64,000 nt of DNA from positions 51,441,249-51,505,248 of the forward strand of contig NC_088295.1 in NCBI RefSeq assembly GCF_032854445.1, written 5' to 3'. Positions 50,655 to 62,600 of the stretch are shown here, piece by piece. Numbering within the stretch: position 1 is the first letter of the stretch; each line of letters starts with the position of its first letter. The notes under the pieces are model-generated. The model saw only the letters and a list, made by a program, of their open reading frames with translations, did not search any database and was not told the DNA's origin. Position numbers and translations under genes: made by a program. The DNA is from Liolophura sinensis. Taxonomy: Eukaryota; Mollusca; Polyplacophora; Chitonida; Chitonidae.

Positions 50655-53600
50655 GTGAGTCCTGGAATCAGACTTTCACTTTTTTGCAGGAATCATGAAG
50701 AGCGTACAGCAAAAAAAAAAAAAAAAAAAAAAAAGCAGAACACAAGAAAAAAAAAACAATTTCACCACCTCACTGTTATTGGACGAGTTTATCTGCCCCG
50801 GGATCACGAAATGATTTTAGACCGATGTCAAAATTTGATATCACTTTAAATTTTTTAATTCTTACATAACATTGTCAAAATCTTGCTTGACAACGTAAAT
50901 TTCGGGTAAGTTATTGTAAAACAAATGTCATCTAAAATAACGGAAAGGAACATACCAAATGCAATGACTGAAATTTTGACTTTTCCTAAAATCACTTCGT
51001 GATCCCGGGGCCAGCTGTACTTCTTTAGCATAGTTATGCAATAATAAAGGGGAGAGAAGGCATACACGCTTCAATTAAGTTAAAACATTCTCAGCATTCG
51101 TATACTTATTTGAATTTATAAATCAACCATGGTTTTGGGGCTCTGCCCATTAATGTATCGCCCATGTAGTTTTTTTAAATTTCATCTGAAGTTGTTCATT
51201 TTCGGCCCAGGTTAACTAATGCTATAATTTTATTTGTTAATCTGATCGGTATTTTACACCATACTCAAGAATATTTCACTTATACGACTTGCAGATGGGA
51301 GGAAACTAGGAGAAACCGACGACCATCCGCAGGTTTCTCTTAGAATTCCCCACGTACGGCGAGAGAAAAAGCCAGCATGAGCTGGACGAATTCACAACGA
51401 CCTCAATGGTGAGAGGCTTTTCGATCATTTGCGCCCCGCTATCCAGCTAACCGCCTCAGCCAAAGAGGGCTCAACTAATGCTATAAACAAGAACGAGATG
51501 AGTACAGTGTATATACAGATCTGAACTATACAGCATTTGTATGTAGCGTTTCGTGTGCAGTTACTTCCCTTTAATGTTATCTGTTACACACGGCGTCCAG
51601 TTTGTTCACCGCAACTATATATATTTACGTTCTTCTCTAGCACCGTTGACGGGCTGAAGTCATTGACTCCGACTTGATTTTGTATATATACTACATTGAA
51701 ACTGCAAAAACCAACAGCATACGATGTTTATTAATAATGGATCTCCTGAGATCCGATTTAAAACCATCATTATACGAAAGTCAATCATTGGATTTTTCCC
51801 CTTAATTTATGCATTTATTTATTCCATTGGTATTTCAACTTGATCAGTCCTTCTGTGTAAGCTGTATATTTTTGAGATAACCTTGTTACTGGATTAGGTT
51901 GCATATTAAAGTGTAACAAGTAACAGTTGATCTGTATGGAAGATGAGAGGTTGGGTGGAGGTCCTCGCTGTTTTTTCTTGAGACGGCGCTGAAACAGAGG
52001 TGAAAAAATGAAGTACAAGATCGAAATACCGGTACACCCAAGTAAAATTGAATTAAAAATAAATGCTCCCCAGATAGAAACAAAATTGTACTAGAAAATG
52101 TTTACTTTGTACAGTTAAGGACATATTTATCTAGTGTGGCTACGGATTCGTGTGAATGTGTGCGCTCTGATGTTGTCCTCTACGCTGAAGATTGTCAGTA
52201 CAGCACGATCATTTCTCCCCGTCTTTAGCTCGGGTAAACACCACGCCGATTTGTTTGCTTTCTCATATGACGTGAATTTTTTAGGTCGTGCATTAGATTC
52301 TTTATTTATGGTGGAGAGAAATGTAGTTTACCTACATTCGGGCGGAGGAAATACGAGAAGTAAGCTGACAGTAACTCGCCATGTTTGATGATATTCTCGT
52401 CATTGTTGGTCAGTTCGGTACCTACCAAAAAAGGATATACTTCTTGCTGTGTCTACCTGCTATCACCTGTGCTGTACATCTGGTGTCTAGTGTGTTCATA
52501 CTTGCCTCTCCTCGTCACAGGTAAACATGGTAGATCAGCTCCAATAACCGGCTCATATACAGATAAATCTACCATGATCCATTGAAATCACGGTAGAATT
52601 ATCTGTAGATGAGCCGGTTTTTGGAGCTGATAATAATAATGAATGATCCATTAAAATCACGAATTATTATTACCTCGGGCTTAAAAATTTAAGGTTTTAC
52701 TGGCGTTTGTCTCTCTGCATGTCTATCTGATTGTCTGTCAGTACCTTAGAGACGGAGAGCAGATCGACCTTGCGACTGGTAACAACTGGAGCTTTTGGCA
52801 ACTGGAAGCAAGTGAGAGTAATGCATCTATCTACACGGGTTTGCAATCACTGACAATTGCCGGTTCAGCGGTCGATCTACGCCTGCTTGTGCACAGTTGG
52901 TGGAAGTTGCTCCCGGTCTACGCCTAGATGGTTAGTGGCAGCTGCATACGACCTACGCCTGCTTGTGCATAGTTAGTGGCAGTTGTTCCCGGTCTACGCC
53001 TGCTTATGCACAGTTGGTGGCAGTTGCTCCCCGTCTACGCCTGCTTGTGCACAGTTGGTGGCAGTTGCATCCGACCTACGCCTGTTTGTGCATAGTTAGT
53101 GGCAGTTGCTCCCGGTCTACGCCTGTGTGCACAGTTGGTGGCAGTTGCACCCGGTCTACGCCTGCTTGTGCACAGTTGGTGGCAGTTGCATCCGACCTAC
53201 GCCTGCTTGTGCATAGTTAGTGGCAGTTGTTCCCGGTCTACGCCTGCTTATGCACAGTTGGTGCCATTTGCTCCCGATTGCAAGGTTTTGCCAAAGTGTT
53301 CGGTATAAGGCTTGCGCGAAGGCCGATGCAAACATGTCAGCAATGGAAAAGTTAAGCACGGGTTATTGATGTAATTTTGTGCACAGCTTTGGCGTTAGCA
53401 CAAACACAAATCTGTTAGATTTTCGAGCAGATCAGTATTCAGATCATCAACATTACACAAAAAAGTTGATTTTGATGAAACTTGATTTGACGTGCACCTG
53501 CTGACCTTGGCACAAGAACCAACTTACTTTATGCTCGTGGTGCTCCGGATCTGGGTCCAACAATTCCTTAAACCATTCCTCACCCTTGCCCACATGTCGT

Positions 53601-56600
53601 AAAGAAATGATTCAACGAACTGATGGAACTCTGCGCACAGCTCGACAGTGTTTTAAAGGATTCCTCAACATAACGAGATAAGAAACAAATGCAGCTTTCT
53701 CTCCAGCTGTACGTGGGATGGTCTGCTAGCAACCAGTGGATGTTCATGGGTTTCTCCTGGGTTCTGTCCGCTTCCCTCCCCCCCCCCCCCCACCCCATAA
53801 TGCTGACCGCCGTCGTGTTAGTAAAGTAATCTTGAGTACAGCGTAAAACACCAGACAAATAAATAAATAAACACAAATGCAGAGTATTCTCCCTTTGTTT
53901 TTGGGAGGGAATTTGTTCATTTGACCGTGGCGGATTTTTGCCCTCTCGAAGTGCCTCATAGTTGGGTTTTGTTTCTTGTACATCTGCTGTCATTACATTA
54001 GAGATTGTATGATTGAGGTCCACTGCGAAGTAGACTGACGTGCAATAACTCATTAGCCGAAAATAGTTAATACCAATAGGTTTCGTCTGGAGGTGTGCGT
54101 TTTATTAACTGCATGCAACAATCGACAATCAACAATCAAACAATGACGATTGATTCCTGCGTTGATTCACAGACCAGCATTTTGAAGGGTCGACTGTGTC
54201 AAGCACAGCACCCCACTGAACATTGTAACTGGCTAACCAGTGTACATCATGCATCACAGACGTGGATACATTCTCAGTATAACCAGCACGTTATGTTCGA
54301 TGTTAGCCGCGTAAATATAGAACAATAGGTGTGTGAGTGACAAAGTTTTTCAGATGTGTCGACGTACCTTATACTGACCCTGAAGAGTTTTGGCCGGCTT
54401 TTTTTTTTGGTTTTCTATTACCATTTCCACAAGATTTAAGTCAATACACGTCTTATATCACATAAACATTATAATCAAAGAGCATGTATACATTGGCCCT
54501 GATTAGGTCACGGAATAGCCTATTCCGGCTTTTCACTCTGCTCGTCACGGTACAGCTTTGTCCGGCTTCATACTGAATTGGTAACGGAATGCGCATAACT
54601 GAATTGAATGAGTGACGGTTTGGCCTATCCTGACCTGACACTGAATTGATCATGTTATAGAGTAGTATAGGGAATAGGGGTTCTGGCGCACCCTCCCCTT
54701 GGCAAATAGAGGCTCCCAGCCCCCATTTCCGGCGAGGTCCAGAAGTTCTAGTATACACACTATAGGTTCTGGACCCCCCCCCCCCCCTTGGTGCCCTCCC
54801 CAGAACAAAAATAGAGGCCCCCAGCCTTATTTCGTGAAAGATATAAGCATATTAACGCACCCTCCCTAGGGAGCCCTCCCCAGAACATCATTCGGAAGGA
54901 GGTTTTTCAGCTCTTGCCGAGCTAGTTTTCGGCCGCGATCTATAAGCTGTTTTTTCGTGCTTTCATCAATCTCTACGGCGTTGAATGCCTTACGAGACTT
55001 AGCGCGTATCTCCTGCTTCAGATCAGAGTAGTTCTTTAGCTCCTGAACGATTTGCTTGAACTCTACGTCTGAAATTACACCATCAGATAAAGCCGTAGAT
55101 ACCTGCGCACGGATGCTGTTAAGTTTAGCCTCAGCCAACAGCCGTATATCGTTATGTTTCTTGGCCTTTGCGTGAAGCCGGCGGCTAACGAATTTTCCGG
55201 CGGCATTTAACACACCGCAAGCTAGGGCCGCAGCTTCCATGGCCAAGACAGCAGGGGCTGCAATTATTGTTGTGAGTAGTCCCACACCTGCAACCCCTAG
55301 TCCCAAACCGGCCGTAGGCATAGCCAAATCAAGGGCCTCGGCGGCTAAGACACCGCACCGGTACTTTTTGTACAAGGCCCGGCGGAGATCTCGCTCAGAT
55401 TCAAGCTGCCTCTGTACTTCGCTGATATACTGCAGGCAATGGGCGTGCACCACATCCTCCGGGGGGTTTTCAACCATAATCGTCGGCGCGGTCGGGGCCA
55501 AGGGGTGGTCATCAGTAATTGTCGGGTCTTCATCCGTGATCGCTGGGTACAGTCGTCCCATATTGTCCGTCCTACGAATCAACAACGTCGGTAAACTCTA
55601 AATCGTCATCGGGAATACTAACACGAAAGCTGCGAAGTCTTATACCGGACTCTAAATAGATGTCACTGAGATTGACATCGCCCCCTGCAAAGACCCGTAT
55701 ATCCTCGAGAGAGCTCCGGATGACTGAGTCGCCCTGGGCCTGTAATTTGATCATAAGCCTGAGCTCCTTTCCATCGTGCTCTGCAGGCCACTTTAGTTTC
55801 ACCCCGGTAATCAAGGAGGAACGGCGCTGAGAGGCCGCGCCAAGTATGATGTTGAAGATAAGTATAGATCCAGGGTTTATTCGTAGCATGGCCATAGATA
55901 TGGTTTGCGCGCCAAGACGCACGGCCTCTACACCCGGCGCCGCAGATAGTGTGAAGTAACCTGCTCCACCCAAAGCTATATGGCAGTCGCTGGTTGGTAC
56001 GAACGACACGAAAGAGGTTCCGGAGTTGAAAACTTTTTCACCCGGGCCCCGGTGGTCTGGACCGTCATCGGGGTCACCTTCACATCTACAAACCAATCGG
56101 GGTCGCGAGCTCTGGCAAGAACAAAGCGGTCTTCAAAGCGAATTAAAGAGAGTTTTTGTTCTTCAATCACCTCAGAAGGCGACCTGCGCTCTTGCTCTAC
56201 AGAGGATGAGACATCTTCAAGGGAAGCAAACGTGGCAGGTTCTGCTTGCCCCGAAATCTTTTTGCGGATATACTTACCACTTTGAAACTCGAAGGCGTAG
56301 ATTTTACCTTCCTGGCCTTGAAGTTCGAACTTCGACACATCAGCCAAGTCGCTTAAAGACAGACACGCAGACCTGGGACCGGCTGCGTCCACCATACTCA
56401 TTGTATTTCTAGGGTAGTACTGAGGTACCCTACATTTATATACTTGCCGTCTTTGTCTAAAAGCGCCACGGTCAAGTGCGTTATATAGTCGGCGCGCAAG
56501 GTTTTGTACTGTGGGTTGGGAAATGAAACCGTCTTCCCGCAGTTAATCTCTTCACCAGTCACGGCGATGCCCTGAAGTAGAATGGAACTCTGAGGTTATT

Positions 56601-59600
56601 CTCACGTTTTCTGAGGTGCTCAGTTCATCCAAATGCACGAAGACTTCTTTGTGTGAGACCAAGTTAGGTAGATTGTCACCCTCCACAGTCTCCCAGATAT
56701 CCTTCTTCCCGTCCCGGAACCCTAAGATTGGGGCAAGCCACGCGAGCGACATGGTGGTATTTCTAGGGAGGGTAAGGACTAGGCGGCCCGTTGCTTCATT
56801 CATTTTCAGAGAAACCCCATGCGGGCGGAATATGTCCTTGTCCAGCATACAGACATTGTAGTAGCTCGTCGGCACTTCAACATGTTTGCTATCAAGCAAG
56901 AAGCCCACTCCGGAGGGGATATTCACCCAGTTCGGGTAGAATGTTATCTCGCGAAGGGCGGTTTTAAGGCGGCCGTCGAGGTTGTTAAGGGCATGAGGCA
57001 GCGTGTGCTGTGCCCCATTTAGAATGTCAGTCAATGTGATGAACATCTTAGCCACGATGAACAGCGAGGCTTACAGGTTCAATAGAGAGGCCACTTACAA
57101 GGCCGGGGCATTTCATAGTATCCAAACCCACGCAGAGCAGCTCACGCGATTTGACATCTACATCGATGAAAAGAAGGCCTTTCCAGTCCAGTTCACAGAT
57201 GTGTTGGCCAAGTACTGAATTGGTCGAGTTACATGTACCTAGCTTTATGCTGATACTTGACCTGGCAGTATAGCCTTGCCAGGCTTCATACCGATACCGA
57301 TGTGGGTCATAGTGTACCCTTGTTAGGCTTCAAACTGACACCAAATCGGTCATAGTATAACCTATCCTGGCTTCATACTGACACCCATCGGCCATGATTT
57401 AGCCTTCTCAGGCTTCATACTCACACCGAATCGGTCATGTCCTCTTGCCGATACTGAATCGGTCATTGCAGAGCCTTGTCAGGCTTCATACAGACACTTA
57501 ATATTATTGCTTGTTTTAACTTTTCTATGTACACATAACATAATATATAGCTACAAAGTCTTGTACTTTTCTTTCCCATATTGATGGTGCTTTATTTCAG
57601 ATGCTTTTTACCTGATTGGCCGAATGACACATACGCCATTCAAAATGTTGATCATGCTCTTCTCATCAACGACACGATACCGTCGGCCGAGCCCGGGTCG
57701 GGTGCTGTTTACAAACCCTGTCACATGTATGTGGCCAACGTCACACAGGTGTTCAGCGATCCGGATTACCACCCCGCCAACAGAACGGTCACGTGCGACA
57801 AATGGACTTATGATAAGGCTATATTCGAATCCACAATCGTTACCAAGGTAATATCCTCAAGTTCTTAGTATTTATTACAATGAAGTTGGCCGTACGTGGG
57901 AAGGTCTGCCAGTAACCTGCGGATGGTCGTGGGTTTCCCCCGGGCTCTGACCGGTTTTCACCCACCATAATGCTGACCGCCGTCGTATAAGTGAACATTC
58001 TTGAGTACGGAGTAAAACACCAATCAAATAAATAAATAAATACAATGAAGTTACACGACCACTTTTAACTTTGTGATGTACGTATATATGCACACTTAAC
58101 TGATTAAAACCATATCTATAAGCATAATTCCCAATCTTTGTTTAACCTGCAATCATCATTACTTCCCTGGGTGGAAGGTCATGCGTGCCCATAGCATGGG
58201 CTATGGGCACGCAAACATGAGGCATGGATGCAGCGCTCTGAATGGCTGGCACATCGTCACCGTTCAGATCGGTTTGAGTGCACTGAGATATACTGAAGTT
58301 CTAGTAACCTTTGACCACATTGTACATGGTTACGGTAAAATCTCAGTTTGCTTACTTTTCACTCCACGGTAATGGCTCTAGAACATGACTTGTTTGTGTT
58401 GTCTAACTGAAGTAAGCAGATAGCAAGTTCCAAGTAAGCATGGCACACCGGTGACTTAGGGCATTGTATCCAAGTGAGCATGGCACACCGGGGACTTGGG
58501 GCATTGTATCCAAGTGAGCATGGCACATCGGGGACTTAGGACATTGTATCCAAGTGAGCCATGGTACATCGGGGACTTAGGACATTGTATCCAAGTGAGC
58601 ATGGCACACCGGGACTTAGAGCATTGTATCCAAGTGAGCATAGCACATCAGGACTTAGGACATTGTATCCAAGTGAGCATGGCACATCGGGGACTTAGGA
58701 CATTGTAGCCAAGTGAGCATGGCACACGGGGACTTGGGGCATTGTATCCAAGTGAGCGTGGCACATCGGGGACTTAGGGCATTGTATCCAAGTGAGCATG
58801 GCACACCGGGACTTAGGGCATTGTATCCAAGTGAGCGTGGCACACGGGGGACTTAAGGCATTGTAGCCAAGTGAGCGTGGCACATCGGGGACTTAGGGCA
58901 TTGTATCCAAGTGAGCATGGCACACCGGGGACTTGGGACATTGTATCCAAGTGAGCGTGGCACACCGGAGACTTAGGGCATTGTATCCAAGTGAGCATGG
59001 CACACCGGGGACTTAGGACATTGTAGCCAAATGAGCATGGCACACCGGGGACTTAGGGCATTGTATCCAAGTGAGCATGACACGCCGGTGACTTAGGGCA
59101 TTGTAGCCCTCAGAAGTCATACATAATTTTATGTTTTATGTTTTATGTGAATCGATGGAACACTTGAAGGTTTTCATGAAATCGAGCATAGCTGAAACCT
59201 CACTAAAACACAAAGAGCTAGAGCACAATTTAAAACCTGATCATGCAGTGGACTTTGTTTTTGAAAATTTTGACACATTTATTTTAATATAATATGTAGT
59301 TTTACATGGTGTTTGCTCGGAGATCAGCACTCCGGATTCCTTCACCAGCTACATGTTGACCGCCATCGTATAAGTGGTTCTTTAGGATAGCTGAACAGAA
59401 CCAAAAGACAAAATAGTATCACCTACCTAGTCTTGAAACTCCAAGAGATAAAAGTGATCAGGTGGACGGAGAAATCCTATTGAAAAATTAACATCATTAA
59501 CTCTTTTATGCCCCGCATTAAGATCGACACGCTGCTATCACATTATTTCATTATTTTCCTCATTATCTCAACATGTATGCCGTTTTTATACCGTAACACA

Positions 59601-62600
59601 GCCACCGTGGCAGGTATACCTGACAAAACCTCCACACAGTGTATACCGTAAGACAGCAGCCGTGGCAGGTATACCTAACAAACCCTCCACACATTGTATA
59701 CCGTAACACAGCAGCCGTGGCAGGTATGCCTGACAAAACCTCCACACATTGTATACCGTAAGACAGCAGCCGTGGCAGGTATACCTGACAAACCCTCCAC
59801 ACATTGTATACCGTAAGACAGCCACCGTGGCAGGTATACCTAACAAACCCTCCACACATTGTATACCGTAACACAGCAGCCGTGGCAGGTATGCCTGACA
59901 AAACCTCCACACATTGTATACCGTAAGACAGCAGCCGTGGCAGGTATACCTGACAAACCCTCCACACATTGTATACCGTAAGACAGCAGCCGTGGCAAGT
60001 ATACCTGACACACTCTCCACACATTGTATACCGTAAGACAGCAGCCGTGACAGGTATGCCTGACAAACCCTCCACACATTGTATAACGTAAGACAGCAGC
60101 CGTGGCAGGTATACCTGACAAACCCTCCACACATTGGATACCGTAAGACAGCAACCGTGACATGTATATCTGACACACCCTCCACACAGTGTGTACCGTA
60201 AGACAGCAGCCATGCCACGCATACTGACAAACCTTCTACACAGTGCATACCGTAAGTGGACACTTGGTGTGACAAAATACACTTACCTTACCTTCTTCAA
60301 CACATATATACTGTTAATTTTATTTATTTATTTATTTGATTAGTGTATTACGCCGTACTCAAGAATGTTTCACTTAATCGACAGCGGCCAGCATTGTGGT
60401 CGGAGGAAACCGGACAGAGCCCCGGAGAAACCCACGACCATCCGCAGGTTGTTGGCAGACTTTCCCACGTACGGCTGGAGAGAAAGCCAGCATGAGCTGG
60501 ATATGAATTCACAGCGACCGCATTGGTGAGAGGCTCCTGGGCCATTATGCTGCGCAAGCGCCCTAACCAACTGAGCCACGGAGGCACCCTGTTGATTTTA
60601 TGCTTAACTGCAGACGTTATTTTTAACAGTTGCTCCAAGTTCTATCGATATTACGAACAATGGTATAGCATACATATCCGTAGTTTCATGGTACAAAAAT
60701 TGCCGTTCAGTATAATGAATTTTTAAAAAATCGGCAAAAGGTAAATGAGAGGCCCTTCACCAAATCATTAAGGTGGAAATAGTTATTTTATGTTTATCGT
60801 GCTTTTCTGTATCAAAATATCGAAATGGTCGTCGAAAAAGTGTTAGTTATCTTGCACCATTCTTCCAAGCTTACGGCTACGATTATAAAAATGACTCAGT
60901 TCTTCCAACCTTACGGCTGCGATCGTGAAGATGACTCATTTCTTCCACGCTTACGACTGAGCTCTTATACCACCATTATTCATTGTGGCAAGTGAATAGT
61001 TCTCTCGCTTGTCAGATAATGTAAAAGAAAAATACACATGATGTGATCCACACAATGAATCTCGGCTATCCTATTCGCCACACTCCAGTGTTTGATTTAC
61101 ATAGTGTATTGACAAAAAATAGAGGTTAACTTTTATTGTTGACTTCAGATGGACCTGGTCTGTGAGCTGAAGGATCTAAAGTCTCACGCACAGATGATCT
61201 ACATGGCAGGGGTGCTCATCGGTTCTCTCCTCTTTGGGATATTATCTGATATGTATGTATTTTCGTCGGCTAATAGAATCGTGGTATTTGCGTATGTTTG
61301 ATTATGCTGCATTGCTGGACATCGATTGTGTATTGATTCAGGTGTCATATATCACCCAGGACAAGGAGACAACGTCATAAGGAAACGATTATGATAGCCC
61401 AATAAATAGACGACACACTCCTTGGAAATCGCCTCAGTATAGAATGCTTTGTAAATATTATCTGAATTACAAAAAGCTTAAATCTATGTCAGCATTATCT
61501 TTTTTCGAATAGGAAAAGTTTTATAAAAATACAGGAAAACGTTGCTTACGTAAAAAATCGCTATACAAATCAACCCAGCTGTGAAATAAAAATTTAATGA
61601 ATGCCTTCGTGGATGTGAATTTTATTACAAGGTCTTGCATGGACATAACGGTATTACTGTGATACTCCATATATACAAAATTCTGTTCCTTGTATAAATG
61701 TTGACGAGAGGTGACGGCATATCGGCCCTATAACCATGACAGCCACTCACGCACCACACCGTCGATGACGTTACCGTTATAGCCATTTCTTCTTCTCAGA
61801 TTTGGCCGGAAGAAGATATTTTTCACGGGTATCCTGCTGCAGCTAGTTACGGGTTTAGCTGCGGCCTGGGCCCCCGAATACTACACGTTTATCATGCTGA
61901 GGATGTTAAACGGTGCCTCAAACTCAGCGGTGTTCACAAATGCCTTTGTCTTAGGTAAGTATATAGCCAGGGTGGTGTATGCATGGCTGTGTGTTGCAAC
62001 GTTAAATGAAAAATTTTATAAATGAAAAAAAAATCAGTCTAAGGTGGATCTTACATACGCATGTGGCCATTCGCCCCACCCCCCACCCCCCCCCCCCCCC
62101 ACCCCCGCCAATTTATTGTAGGTGTATTTTGTAAAATCCATATCTACTGTAAACGAATTTCTTCATTTCATTTTATTTATTTTTAAAATAAACATGGTAG
62201 GGTAGGTTTGCAAGTGCAAGTTCTATCTTAAGTCATAAGTTTATAGAAAATTTTATTGTTTTAAGTTGCTACAAATTGTTATATTTAACATTGGAACTAT
62301 ATTTTTGTATCCTTATATTTAAAGGCTGAATATAGATTGATGCCACGAATTTCCATCTGGGTGTAACATTAAAACAAAATCACGCAGAAAAACGCGTATG
62401 ATTCCTTGCATCAGTTCCAATGCAAAAGCGAAAACTACCATTTATTTCTTATCTGTAGGTGTTGAACTGGTCGGGCCGTCTAAGCGGGTTTGGGCAGGGA
62501 TTGTCATTGAATATTTCTTCGCATTGGGCATCGTGCTTCTGGCAGGCATCGCCTTCCTTATCCGGAACTGGCGGTACCTGCAGATCGCCGTCTCTCTGCC

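Noticed and set aside
53580-54053. 157-codon minus-strand frame
   Set aside because: Its middle is an antisense SINE and a C-run. The ends show no recognisable protein features.
58456-59043. Several 60-76 codon frames on both strands
   Set aside because: All are translations of a 41-bp minisatellite.
59563-60282. 239- and 229-codon minus-strand reading frames
   Set aside because: They lie wholly in a 55-bp tandem repeat. Overlapping registers are open at once and no family resemblance or splice context exists.
1590-60589. tRNA genes suggested by A- and B-box-like sequences
   Set aside because: All occur as heads of SINE copies with shared cores and tails. None has a complete tRNA fold on its own.
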